Positions 1 through 9,533 of a stretch of DNA of 64,000 nucleotides are shown here, in pieces. The DNA comes from Salinispora oceanensis (lineage in GTDB: Bacteria > Actinomycetota > Actinomycetes > Mycobacteriales > Micromonosporaceae). Where the stretch lies: positions 4,797,424 through 4,861,423 of the forward strand of contig NZ_KB911579.1 of the NCBI RefSeq assembly GCF_000383575.1. Reading direction: 5' to 3'. A program made the translations under genes and the position numbers. The notes below the pieces were generated by a model, which made no database searches, was not told the DNA's origin, and saw only the letters and a list, made by a program, of their open reading frames with translations. Positions within the stretch are counted from its first letter, which is position 1, and each line of letters begins with the position of its first letter.

Positions 1-287
1 TCACCTTCGCCCTCGCCTACGTGGTACTCAACGTAGCCACCAGCCGCAGCCACCCGGACAATTCCTTCTACGGCCTGGCAATCGGGAGCACCGTCCTGGT
101 CGGAGTAATCACAGTCGGTGGAATCTCCGGCGCGGCATTCAACCCGGCAGTCGCCTTCGGTGGCGCCGCCATCGGCCTCTTCGCCTGGTCCGCAATCTGG
201 ATCCACCTCCTCGCCCAAGCCATCGGAGCGACGCTCGCCGCGACGGCCTTCCTCGCCCTCAGTGAGCAAGACCGCGAACCCGCCTGA
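1..287 (+). CDS. MIP-family channel (aquaporin/glycerol facilitator), C-terminal part
   Basis: The reading frame is open from the window edge, so the start lies outside. The visible 94 or so residues hold the last two membrane segments of a major intrinsic protein and the second pore motif, GAAFNPAVAFG, which carries the NPA triplet that forms the channel constriction. Such proteins pass water or small neutral solutes through the cytoplasmic membrane. The stop is at 285-287, and the next gene runs toward it on the other strand. The first NPA box and the selectivity-filter residues are not visible, so water versus glycerol specificity cannot be decided. Family call is firm, substrate is open. 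Confidence 0.85.
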   Translation, partial: TFALAYVVLNVATSRSHPDNSFYGLAIGSTVLVGVITVGGISGAAFNPAVAFGGAAIGLFAWSAIWIHLLAQAIGATLAATAFLALSEQDREPA

Positions 288-333
288 CCCCGGCGGCGGC
301 TGGCCCTGGCAGCGCTCGGGGCCAGCCGCCGCC

Positions 334-1335
334 TCACGTCGACAGCAAATCCGCCAGCACCCGATGGGTGCGATTCGAGCGCACCGCCGCCCGCTGTTGA
401 CCCGCCGTCACCTCGATGTATGCCTGCGTTGACGCCAGTGACACATGCCCCAGTAGCCGCATGATCTCCGCCGCGCTCGCACCGTCCTCCGCCAGCCGTG
501 TCGCGAACGTGTGCCGCAGCGCGTGCAGCCGCGCCCCCGCCGGCACCCGGTCACCAATCCCGGCCCGCCGAAAGCAGGAGTCCACCAGATACTGCAGCCC
601 ACCCCGACGCAGCGGCCCGCCCCGCCGATCCAACAACAACGGCGCGTCGGGGCGCACACTGCGGGCACCAAACCGCCGGCGACAACTGTCCAGGTAGTCC
701 GCCAACACCTGGTCCAACTCCGGCTCCACCGGCACCACCCGCGGTCGCCCACCCTTACCGGCCACATCAAGCCGCCGCTCGCCGACCCGCCCGGCCAGGG
801 ACGCCACCCGAAGCGCCAACATCTCGGCCAGCCGCAACCCACCGCACAACGCCAGCGCCAGCACCGCCACGTCCCGCTGCGGCCAGGGGTCTCGCTGCCG
901 GCCGTCAACCCGGGCCACGGCGGTCAACAGCTGCTCCGGGGTATCCGCTCCACGCAGTGGCTTGGGCCGGGGTAGGGGCGCCTTCGGACGCCCGACCGCT
1001 GGCATCGGGTTGCCGGCCACGATCCCGTCCGCCACCAGGAACACGAAAAAGCTGTTCCAGGTGGACCAGGCGCGATGCACCGACGCGGCGGAGCGGGCAG
1101 CGGCAAAGTGGGCAAACGCCGACCGCAGCGTGCGGGAGTGGAGCGCCGCCAACGGCAGGGCATCCAGGGGGAGGGGAGGGGCGAGCGCCTCGGCGGCGAT
1201 GCTCGCCACGGTGCGCAGGTCCCGCCGGTACGCCGCCACCGTGTGCGGGGAAGGTTTGCGGGTGGCGCGATCAGTCAGGAACTCCTCGATCAGCTGCACC
1301 ACCGGTTCACCCGACCTATCCTGCATAAGGAACAT
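334..1335 (-). CDS. Tyrosine recombinase (XerC/XerD-like integrase)
   Basis: 333 residues with the two-domain layout of the family: an N-terminal SAM-like DNA-binding domain (about 10-115) and a catalytic domain (about 130-325). All active-site residues are visible: R168 in GGLRLAEM, K194 in GKGG, H271 and R274 in HALRHTF, H297 in LGHVS, and nucleophile Y306. It should cut and rejoin DNA by a 3'-phosphotyrosine intermediate. The first Met is followed three codons later by a second Met (MQDR), either of which may be used. The gene lies 3.1 kb from a dif-like site and next to metal-resistance genes, so it may be an element integrase rather than the housekeeping XerC or XerD. No excisionase is seen. 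Confidence 0.9.
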   Translation of the reverse strand: MFLMQDRSGEPVVQLIEEFLTDRATRKPSPHTVAAYRRDLRTVASIAAEALAPPLPLDALPLAALHSRTLRSAFAHFAAARSAASVHRAWSTWNSFFVFLVADGIVAGNPMPAVGRPKAPLPRPKPLRGADTPEQLLTAVARVDGRQRDPWPQRDVAVLALALCGGLRLAEMLALRVASLAGRVGERRLDVAGKGGRPRVVPVEPELDQVLADYLDSCRRRFGARSVRPDAPLLLDRRGGPLRRGGLQYLVDSCFRRAGIGDRVPAGARLHALRHTFATRLAEDGASAAEIMRLLGHVSLASTQAYIEVTAGQQRAAVRSNRTHRVLADLLST

Positions 1336-1341
1336 TATGCA
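1322..1341. repeat. 7-bp inverted repeat over the recombinase start codon
   Basis: TGCATAA at 1322-1328 and TTATGCA at 1335-1341 are perfect inverted copies with a 6-nt spacer, and the recombinase start codon lies inside them. The right arm is part of ACATTATG, an octamer that also occurs in the dif-like site at 4448-4475 on the opposite strand. It could be an autoregulatory operator or an arm/core site for the recombinase; the sequence alone does not decide. Confidence 0.5.
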
Positions 1342-1642
1342 TGAAACTCACGTTTTGGACAGAGGGTTGGTGGGTTTCCCTGACAGAAGGGGGGTAGAAG
1401 CGTGATAGCCCGACTGGGCTCACTCGCCAGCAGGGTGCGACGACAGTGCCGGCGCAGCTGGGCACCGGAAACCGCTCAACCAGCGGTTCGGTGTGCGGCG
1501 GCCGCCCGTGCCGCCAGACCGGTTGCGGCTCCACCATCAGCACGATCCGGCGGGCCACCACCTGGGCTCATATCCGGCACGGACTCTGACCCGAACGCCA
1601 GCGCCTGCCCGGCCAGGTAGATGGTCAGAGCGGCTGCAGCCA
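1336..1642. other. Intergenic stretch without a convincing gene
   Basis: About 300 bp between the recombinase start and the CDF stop. Apart from the inverted repeat at its edge I see no gene. On the minus strand around 1390-1561 there is an open stretch with coding-like third-position GC (reading VARRIVLMVEPQPVW and onward) that has no recognisable domain and could be a decayed gene remnant. Confidence 0.4.
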
Positions 1643-2386
1643 TCACTGCGCCCCGGGCTTGGTTGCGCCGCAGCAGCCGTCGCCGCAGCCACCGGCGGTC
1701 GCATCACCAGTGGTAGCGACGGCCGGGGTTGCGTGCAGGGCGGCGTTGGGCGCGCAGCAGGTGTCGCCCTTCCACGCCTCGCGGCCTTCCTTAACGGCGA
1801 CGGCGGCGATAATCAGGGCGGCGATCGGATCGGCCCAGGACCAGCCGAACAGGCTGTTGACCGCCAGGCCGACGAGTAGGACCGCAGACAGGTAGGTGCA
1901 CAGCAGGGTCTGCTTGGAGTCGGCCACCGCCGTGCGGGAACCGAGTTCGCGGCCGGCCCGGCGCTGCGCGTACGACAGCACCGGCATCACCAGTAGCGAC
2001 ATCGCGGCCAGCACCAGGCCGACGCTGGAGTGCTCAGCCTCTGCGCCACCGAGCAGCGCGCGCACCGATTCCATGGTGATGTACGCGGCGAGGACGAAGA
2101 ATGATACGGCGATGATGCGCAGCGCCGTCTTCTCCCGCGCTTCGGGGTCGCGGCCGGCGAACTGCCACGCCACCGCGGCCGCGGAGGCCACCTCGATGAT
2201 CGAGTCCAGGCCGAAGCCGATCAGCGCCGTCGACGAGGCGAGGGTGCCGGCGGTGATCGCCACGACCGCCTCGATCACGTTGTAGGTGATCGTCGCGGCG
2301 ACGAACAGCCGCACCCGGCGGGCGAGCACCGTCTGCCGCGCTGGCGTCGGTCCGGCCGGGGTGAGCTGGATCAGGGGCAGGCTCAT
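1643..2386 (-). CDS. CDF-family heavy-metal efflux transporter
   Basis: 247 residues with five to six membrane segments, including a TM2-like segment with the polar motif GFGLDSIIE and a TM5-like segment with DSKQT, as in cation diffusion facilitators that export divalent metals in exchange for protons. The usual long cytoplasmic C-terminal domain is replaced by a short tail rich in cysteine (CC at the tail start, then CGDGCC), which could bind a thiophilic metal such as Cd, Pb or Zn. Its ATG overlaps the stop of the upstream CmtR-like regulator (ATGA at 2383-2386 on the minus strand), so the two are translationally coupled and likely derepressed together by the metal. Confidence 0.85.
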   Translation of the reverse strand: MSLPLIQLTPAGPTPARQTVLARRVRLFVAATITYNVIEAVVAITAGTLASSTALIGFGLDSIIEVASAAAVAWQFAGRDPEAREKTALRIIAVSFFVLAAYITMESVRALLGGAEAEHSSVGLVLAAMSLLVMPVLSYAQRRAGRELGSRTAVADSKQTLLCTYLSAVLLVGLAVNSLFGWSWADPIAALIIAAVAVKEGREAWKGDTCCAPNAALHATPAVATTGDATAGGCGDGCCGATKPGAQ

Positions 2387-2721
2387 CAGCAGCAGCCCTT
2401 CGCGTCAGAGTCTGGGCACGCGGCCGGGTCCACGGCCAGGACCAGGCCGAGCAGGTCGCCCAGGGCGTGCGCCAGCCGCGGGTCGGCCAACTCGTAGCGG
2501 ATGCGTCGGCCCTCCGGCGCGGCGACCACCAGGCCGCAGCCGCGCAGGCAGGTGAGATGGTTGGACAGGTTCTGCCGGGTCGTGCCCAGCAGTTCGGCCA
2601 GCTCCGCGGGATATCCGGGCCCGTCGCGTAGCGCCAGCAGTAGCCGCGCCCGGATCGGATCCGACAGCGCGTGGCCGAAGCGAGCCAGCACTTGCCCGTA
2701 CGTCAACGTCTCCACACCCAC
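2386..2721 (-). CDS. ArsR/SmtB metal sensor, CmtR-like
   Basis: 111-residue winged-helix repressor. The stretch from TRQNLSNHLTCLRGCGL onward resembles M. tuberculosis CmtR closely, including the two cysteines in the recognition-helix region (LTCLRGC) and a C-terminal cysteine (AACPDSD) that in CmtR complete a Cd/Pb site. A further CC ends the protein. The GTG start at 2721 lies only 3 nt from an inverted repeat, which fits a leaderless, self-repressed mRNA. It heads a two-gene unit with the CDF pump. By homology with CmtR it should dissociate from DNA on binding Cd(II) or Pb(II); the exact metal is inferred. Confidence 0.88.
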   Translation of the reverse strand: MGVETLTYGQVLARFGHALSDPIRARLLLALRDGPGYPAELAELLGTTRQNLSNHLTCLRGCGLVVAAPEGRRIRYELADPRLAHALGDLLGLVLAVDPAACPDSDAKGCC

Positions 2722-2724
2722 AAC

Positions 2725-2744
2725 AGTACATCTGATGCTGTACT
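2725..2744. promoter_or_regulatory. Candidate CmtR-like operator
   Basis: AGTACA (2725-2730) and TGTACT (2739-2744) are perfect inverted arms separated by 8 nt, with a nested CATC-T-GATG dyad in the middle. The site lies directly upstream of the arsR-type gene and in the divergent region before the DsbA-like gene at 2883, so it could control either direction. Confidence 0.6.
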
Positions 2745-2882
2745 AACGGCAGTGGGATGCGTGCGGCCTCACAGGGAACCCCCAGCAGCCGCTCAGCCAC
2801 TGAATAAAGCCGCCGCTGTATCCTCGCCGGGGTTGTGGAAGGGGCGCCCGAGCGGACGGGCCCGCCGGATGAAGGGACGCTG

Positions 2883-3713
2883 ATGGGGACGAACAACGCT
2901 CGTAAGCGCACGGCCAAGGGGCCCTCGAGCGCCGGCGGCGCCCGGCCCGGTCGTCCAGGAACGGGTGTGCCTCACGGCGGCACGGGGTCCGCCCGCGCGG
3001 CGGGAGCGGCCCCGTCCAAGGCTGCCCAGTCGGCGGCCAAGGCAACGCGGAAGATCCGCAAGACGGGCATGAGCACGAACCTCAAGGTGACCCTCGGCGT
3101 GCTGGCCGTCGCGCTCGCCGTGCTGGCCGGCGTGGTGCTGGTCAACCGCGGCGGCGACAGTACGCCGGTGGCCGTGGCCGAGGCGGTCGTGCGCCCCGAC
3201 AGCCACCGGCTGTCCACCGCGGTGGACAGCAAGACCACCGTGGTGGAGTTCCTCGACTTCGAGTGCGAGTCCTGCCTGGCCGCTTACCCGAGCGTGGAGA
3301 AGCTACGCGCCGAGTACGGCGACCGGATCACCTACGTGGTGCGGTACTTCCCGATCGCCAGTCACCCGAACTCCTACAACGCCGCGCACGCCGCCGAGGC
3401 CGCCGCCCGGCAGGGCAAGTTCGAGGCGATGTACAAGAAGCTGTTCGACACCGCCACGGTGTGGGGTCACCAGCAACAGTCGCAGGCCGCCGTGTTCGAG
3501 GGCTACGCCCAGGAGCTGGGCCTGGACATGACCCGGTTCAAGGCCGACGTGGCCAGCACTCAGGTCGCCGACCGGGTCAAGGCTGACGCCGCCGACGGCG
3601 AAACCCTCGGCGTGCAGGGCACCCCGACGTTCTTCATCAACGGCGAGAAGTTCACCGGCCGCCCCGACTACGCCGGTCTCAAGGCCGCCGTTGACGCCTC
3701 GCTGAACTCGTGA
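2883..3713 (+). CDS. Membrane-anchored DsbA-like thiol oxidoreductase
   Basis: 276 residues from the ATG at 2883, chosen because GAAGGGA lies just upstream; an in-frame start at 2835 is possible. A basic, Ala/Gly-rich cytoplasmic tail (1-65) is followed by one membrane segment (about 68-88) and an extracytoplasmic thioredoxin fold with the active site C128-E-S-C131 and the cis-Pro loop GTPTFFING. It should oxidise cysteine pairs in exported proteins. Its stop overlaps the start of the VKOR gene by 4 nt, and VKOR proteins reoxidise DsbA-like partners, so the two form a working pair. Confidence 0.88.
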   Translation: MGTNNARKRTAKGPSSAGGARPGRPGTGVPHGGTGSARAAGAAPSKAAQSAAKATRKIRKTGMSTNLKVTLGVLAVALAVLAGVVLVNRGGDSTPVAVAEAVVRPDSHRLSTAVDSKTTVVEFLDFECESCLAAYPSVEKLRAEYGDRITYVVRYFPIASHPNSYNAAHAAEAAARQGKFEAMYKKLFDTATVWGHQQQSQAAVFEGYAQELGLDMTRFKADVASTQVADRVKADAADGETLGVQGTPTFFINGEKFTGRPDYAGLKAAVDASLNS

Positions 3714-4342
3714 CCGCGACCCTCGCCGACACCGCCGCCAAGCATCCGGCCGGTGACCCGCCCACCCTGGGCTACCGGGTGATCGGTTGGACGCTTACCG
3801 TCGGCGGGCTGATCGGCGCCCTCGCCGCGTTCGTCCTGACCGTCGAGAAGATCGCCCTGCTCAGTGACCCTGGCTACACGCCGACCTGCTCGATCAACCC
3901 GATCCTGTCCTGCGGCTCCATCATGACCACCGGCCAGGCCGAGGTGTTCGGATTCCCGAACCCGCTCATCGGCCTGGCCACCTTCCCCGTCGTCGCCGCT
4001 ACCGGCGCCGCCCTGATCGCCGGCGCCCGGCTGCCCCGCTGGTGGTGGCTCACCCTGCAGGCCGGCGCCGTGTTCGGCGTCGGGTTCGTGCACTGGCTGT
4101 CCTTTCAGAGCCTCTACCGCATCGGCGCGCTCTGCCCGTACTGCATGGTCGTCTGGGTCGTCATGATTGTGCTGTTCACCTACACCACCCTGCACAACCT
4201 TGACCGCGGCCACCTGCCCGCGCCGCGACGGCTCACGAACACGCTGCTGCAGGTGCACAGCGCCATCCCCACCGTCTGGCTGCTGATCCTCACCGCGCTG
4301 ATTGGTGTGCGGTTCTGGGATTACTGGCGCACCCTGCTCTGA
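3710..4342 (+). CDS. Vitamin K epoxide reductase (VKOR) family membrane protein
   Basis: 210 residues, five membrane segments. The loop pair C60/C68 (PTCSINPILSC) and the membrane CPYC motif at 142-145 are the four conserved cysteines of VKOR, which pass electrons from a DsbA-like partner to the quinone pool. The GTG start at 3710 overlaps the stop of the DsbA-like gene (GTGA), giving translational coupling. Bacterial VKOR replaces DsbB in actinobacteria and is needed for disulfide formation outside the cytoplasm. Here it may be a second copy, since it travels with metal-efflux genes. Family call is firm. Confidence 0.9.
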   Translation: MTATLADTAAKHPAGDPPTLGYRVIGWTLTVGGLIGALAAFVLTVEKIALLSDPGYTPTCSINPILSCGSIMTTGQAEVFGFPNPLIGLATFPVVAATGAALIAGARLPRWWWLTLQAGAVFGVGFVHWLSFQSLYRIGALCPYCMVVWVVMIVLFTYTTLHNLDRGHLPAPRRLTNTLLQVHSAIPTVWLLILTALIGVRFWDYWRTLL

Positions 4343-4379
4343 CCCCCCCGCCCAGGGCGGAGCCTCAGCCCCGGCGGGG

Positions 4380-4403
4380 GATCAGGTGGCATGCCACCTG
4401 ATC
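4380..4403. terminator. Perfect 24-bp palindrome downstream of VKOR gene
   Basis: The sequence from 4380 to 4403 (GATCAGGTGGCA then its exact complement) is fully self-complementary with no spacer, 37 nt after the VKOR stop. In RNA it would form a stem of about 10 bp with a tight loop; there is no U tract, as is usual in actinobacteria. A dimeric protein site is the alternative reading. Confidence 0.5.
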
Positions 4404-4447
4404 CGGCACGGGGGTTTCGGTCGTCGGAGGGGAGCCAGCAACCGCTT

Positions 4448-4475
4448 ACTTGACATAATGTGCATTATCGAATCT
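4448..4475 (-). other. dif-like Xer recombination site
   Basis: Read on the minus strand the 28-bp site ends with CGATAAT-GC-ACATTATGTCAAGT. From position 6 of 28 to the end every base agrees with the actinobacterial dif consensus that I recall; only the outer five bases of the XerC-side arm differ. The two inner halves, ATAATG and CATTAT (4455-4460, 4463-4468), form the expected dyad. dif is where XerCD resolves chromosome dimers at the replication terminus. It could also be a hybrid site left by an element that integrates at dif. Confidence 0.7.
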
Positions 4476-4579
4476 TGGCGGATGGGTCGAGGTAGCCGAG
4501 AAGCCTCATCACGGGGTGGGCCTCGGGGCTAGCTGTTCCGGCTGACCAGTGGTTGTGGCAGCTGGTGGCCGTCACAGGA

Positions 4580-5074
4580 TCAACGGCCGGTGACGCCGTC
4601 GATGAGTTCGCGAAGGATGTCGGCGTGTCCGGCGTGCCGGGAGGTTTCGCTGGTCATGTGAGCCAGTACCCAGCGAAGCGTACGGGGCTCCTCGTTCACG
4701 GACTGGGCCGTGCGGACGTCGAGGTCACCAGCCGCGCGGATGTGCACGTCGCTGTCGGCCATCGCGGCGCGGTAGTCGGCAATGACCTGTTCGGCAGGCT
4801 GATCCTCGGCGACCAGCATGTCCATGTTGGCGTCGGCGTACTGGGGGTCACCGGCCACTGTGTATCCGAACCAGTACCGCTCGGCGCCGGTCAGGTGCTG
4901 GACCAGCCCGAGCATTGTCGTATCGGACGCCACCAGGCGGCGTCGCAACTTCTCCTCGTCCAGCCCTTCCAGCTTTTTCAGGACGCAGGACCGGCTGAAG
5001 GACAGAAACGCCAGTGCCGTATCCGTCTCGTTGTCGTCGTTGAACGGCACGGGTTCGCGCTGTGACTCGAGCAT
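4580..5074 (-). CDS. DinB-like / DUF664 protein
   Basis: 164 residues from the ATG at 5074; an upstream in-frame start at 5116 is possible but the extra residues look non-coding. The predicted four-helix bundle carries the spaced histidines of the DinB/DUF664 superfamily: H in LVQHLTGAERYWFG, H in LAHMTSETSRHAGHADILRELIDG. These usually form a metal site; some relatives are mycothiol- or bacillithiol-dependent S-transferases. It stands alone between the dif-like site and the UvrA-like gene, with no operon partner. Biochemical role is unknown. Confidence 0.8.
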   Translation of the reverse strand: MLESQREPVPFNDDNETDTALAFLSFSRSCVLKKLEGLDEEKLRRRLVASDTTMLGLVQHLTGAERYWFGYTVAGDPQYADANMDMLVAEDQPAEQVIADYRAAMADSDVHIRAAGDLDVRTAQSVNEEPRTLRWVLAHMTSETSRHAGHADILRELIDGVTGR

Positions 5075-5425
5075 GGGCACGACCCTACGGTCACCCGCGC
5101 CGGCAAGCACTCCCACACCAGCCGCTGAGCGTCTCCCCGAACACTGAGGTCACCCGGGCCAACGGAGACATCCCTGGGATCGAGTTCAGGGATTCATCCA
5201 GTGCGGGCACGACGCCGCCACCCCGATCGACAAGAACCAGGGGCAGTCGCGGTAGCCCCCTCCACCTCCAGGTCGACAACGTACTTTCTCACCGCGCCAT
5301 GATCGCCTACTCCCCCAAAATGACCAACTCGAATTCCTCGTGCCGCCATACGACGGCTACCAGTTGGCCGGGTGCGGCGTCCCCATCAGCACCGGACGAA
5401 CTGACGCCCGGGCGCCGGCGGGTGC
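5075..5425. other. Intergenic stretch without a recognised gene
   Basis: About 350 bp between the DinB-like gene and the end of the UvrA-like gene. I see no ORF with coding-like composition, no clear hairpin and no RNA gene here. Confidence 0.5.
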
Positions 5426-7819
<2,394 letters not shown>

Positions 7820-7898
7820 CGGGTCTCCTGGGTCGGGTGTGTGTGCTGGCTGGGCCTGGGTGCTGGCTTCGGTTGCTGACGGTTGGGTTGGTGGCGGG

Positions 7899-8627
7899 TC
7901 AGAGGCCGCCGGCGACGCGGAGGATGGTGCCGGTGGTGTAGCTGGCTTCGGGTCCGAGGAGCCAGGCGATGGCGGCGGCGACCTCGTCGGGTTCGCCGGC
8001 GCGTCCGAGTGGGATGCGGGCGGCGGCCTGGTCGGCTCGGTCGGGCTGGCCGGATTGGATGTGGATGTCGGTGCGGATGATGCCGGGGGCGACGGCGTTG
8101 ACGCGGATGCCGCGGGGGGCGAGTTCTTTGGCCAGGCCGAGGGTGAGGGTGTCGGTGCCGGCTTTGACGGCGGCGTAGTGGACGTATTCGCCGGGTGAGC
8201 CGAGGGTGGCGGCGGCGGAGGAGATGTTGACGATGGAGCCACCGGCGGGCATCCGGCGGGCGGCCTGCTGGGCGGCGAGGATGTAGCCGATGAGGTTGAC
8301 GTCGACGACGTGGCGTAGGTCGGTGGGGTCGAGGTCGACGAAGGGGCCGATGGGGCTGGTGACGCCGGCGTTGTTGACCAGGCCGGTGAGGTCGCCGAGG
8401 TCGGCGGCGGCGGTGAACAGGGTGGCGAGTTGGTCGGGGTCGCGGGTGTCGGCGGGGACGGCGATGGCGGTGGTTCCGGTGGCGCGTAGCTCGGCGAGGA
8501 CGGCGTTGGCGGCGGTGTGGTCGCGTTGGTAGGAGAAGGCGATGTGGTGGCCGGCGTGGGCGAGGCGGCGGGCGGTGGCGGCGCCGATTCCGCGGCTACC
8601 ACCGGTGATGACGGTGACGGGGTTCAA
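7899..8627 (-). CDS. Short-chain dehydrogenase/reductase
   Basis: 242 residues with the classical SDR pattern: cofactor loop TGGSRGIG, NNAG, catalytic Ser in VNISSAAA, YxxxK motif as YAAVK, and the PGxxxT segment (APGIIRT). The start is taken as TTG at 8627 because AGGAGAG lies 8 nt upstream; an ATG further upstream would add unlike sequence. The Arg after the first Gly-rich turn region (YQRD) fits NADPH. Substrate is unknown; closest general resemblance is to 3-oxoacyl-ACP reductase-like SDRs. It precedes the UvrA-like gene by 79 nt on the same strand and may modify or detoxify the same compound. Confidence 0.9.
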   Translation of the reverse strand: MNPVTVITGGSRGIGAATARRLAHAGHHIAFSYQRDHTAANAVLAELRATGTTAIAVPADTRDPDQLATLFTAAADLGDLTGLVNNAGVTSPIGPFVDLDPTDLRHVVDVNLIGYILAAQQAARRMPAGGSIVNISSAAATLGSPGEYVHYAAVKAGTDTLTLGLAKELAPRGIRVNAVAPGIIRTDIHIQSGQPDRADQAAARIPLGRAGEPDEVAAAIAWLLGPEASYTTGTILRVAGGL

Positions 8628-8758
8628 GGGGGCCTCTCCTGGTGTGGGCGGGTGTGTGGCGAGGCTACCTCGGGGGTGTGATGGGGTGGCGCACCTTGGT
8701 GGGGCGGCGGCTGGTATCAAGTACTGCTGTCGGACAGGTGTACGGAAGAGGGGGTGTG

Positions 8759-9460
8759 ATGTCGGGGCAGGGTTTGTCCACCGAGGAGGTGGCGGGAATC
8801 CGGGAGGCGGTTGCCGCGGGCCGGAAGCCGAAGGTGGTGTTTACCGCGTCGGCGGGGCAGATTGCGGGGCAGGTCGGTCAGGTCGTGGCGTTGACCGACC
8901 CGGCGGTTTCTGACGAGTTCGTGGTGGTGCGGTTCGGGCGGGACGAGTTGCCCTTCTCCCCCGTTGATGTGGCGGTGGCGCCGCGGGGGGCGGGGCGGAA
9001 GGTGCCGTCGGCGGAGCGGCCGGCTGGGGAGCCGGCGGCGGAGCCTGTGGTGGTGCCGGAGCCGGAGTTCGTGTTGGACACGCCGCCGCCGGCACGGACG
9101 GTCGGGGAGGATGCCTCGGCGCGGGCGGCGGAGTCGGCGAAGCCGGCGCGGCGGGCGGTGAAGCCGGCGAAGGCAGCGAAGGCGAAGGGGCCGGCGGGGC
9201 TGACGGTGACGTTGGCGTATGCCGAGGGTGAGTGGACGGTGGCGGCGCAGCAGGGGGCGAAGGTGCTCGCCAAGCCGTATGTGGTGAAGCCGGCGGAGGC
9301 CCTGCGGATGGTCGGGCTGGTGGATGTGTCGGGGGTGCAGGAGGCGGTGGAGCAGATCCTCGCCGCGGAGCGGGCCGAGGCGGAGCAGCAGGCGGAGAAG
9401 CTGCGTTCGGAGTTGGCGGAGGTGGAGGCGCGGCTGGCGGAGCTGCGGGAGGCGGGCTGA
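8759..9460 (+). CDS. Conserved actinobacterial protein with coiled-coil C-terminus
   Basis: 233 residues from the ATG at 8759 (GGAAGAGGG upstream). The N-terminal 60 residues form a small folded unit with FTASAGQIAGQVGQV and a DEFVVVRFGRDELPFSP segment. A low-complexity linker rich in Pro, Glu, Ala and Lys (about 75-145) follows, then a second small unit (about 147-190) and a heptad-like coiled coil (about 195-230). It resembles, from memory, proteins filed as DUF6319, but I am not sure of that label. Divergent from the SDR-UvrA unit and convergent with cydB. No function can be given. Confidence 0.65.
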   Translation: MSGQGLSTEEVAGIREAVAAGRKPKVVFTASAGQIAGQVGQVVALTDPAVSDEFVVVRFGRDELPFSPVDVAVAPRGAGRKVPSAERPAGEPAAEPVVVPEPEFVLDTPPPARTVGEDASARAAESAKPARRAVKPAKAAKAKGPAGLTVTLAYAEGEWTVAAQQGAKVLAKPYVVKPAEALRMVGLVDVSGVQEAVEQILAAERAEAEQQAEKLRSELAEVEARLAELREAG

Positions 9461-9463
9461 GCG

Positions 9464-9521
9464 CCACAACGACGGTCGCCCGCCTCCCGAAACCCGGGGA
9501 GGCGGGCGACCGTCGTTGTGG
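9464..9521. terminator. Bidirectional terminator, perfect 25-bp stem
   Basis: Arms at 9464-9488 and 9497-9521 are perfect inverted copies of 25 bases with an 8-nt loop. It lies between the convergent gene ending at 9460 and cydB ending at 9534, serving both. Confidence 0.9.
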
Positions 9522-9533
9522 TAGGGCGTGGGG

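Noticed and set aside
7820..8602. A 261-residue Pro/Ser/Thr-rich extension of the UvrA-like protein
   Set aside because: It is the third frame of the SDR gene; a clear AGGAG and ATG at 7819 mark the true start.
8717..9469. Long minus-strand frames opposite the gene at 8759
   Set aside because: Arg/Leu/Pro-rich shadow of a GC-rich gene; no ribosome site and no domain.
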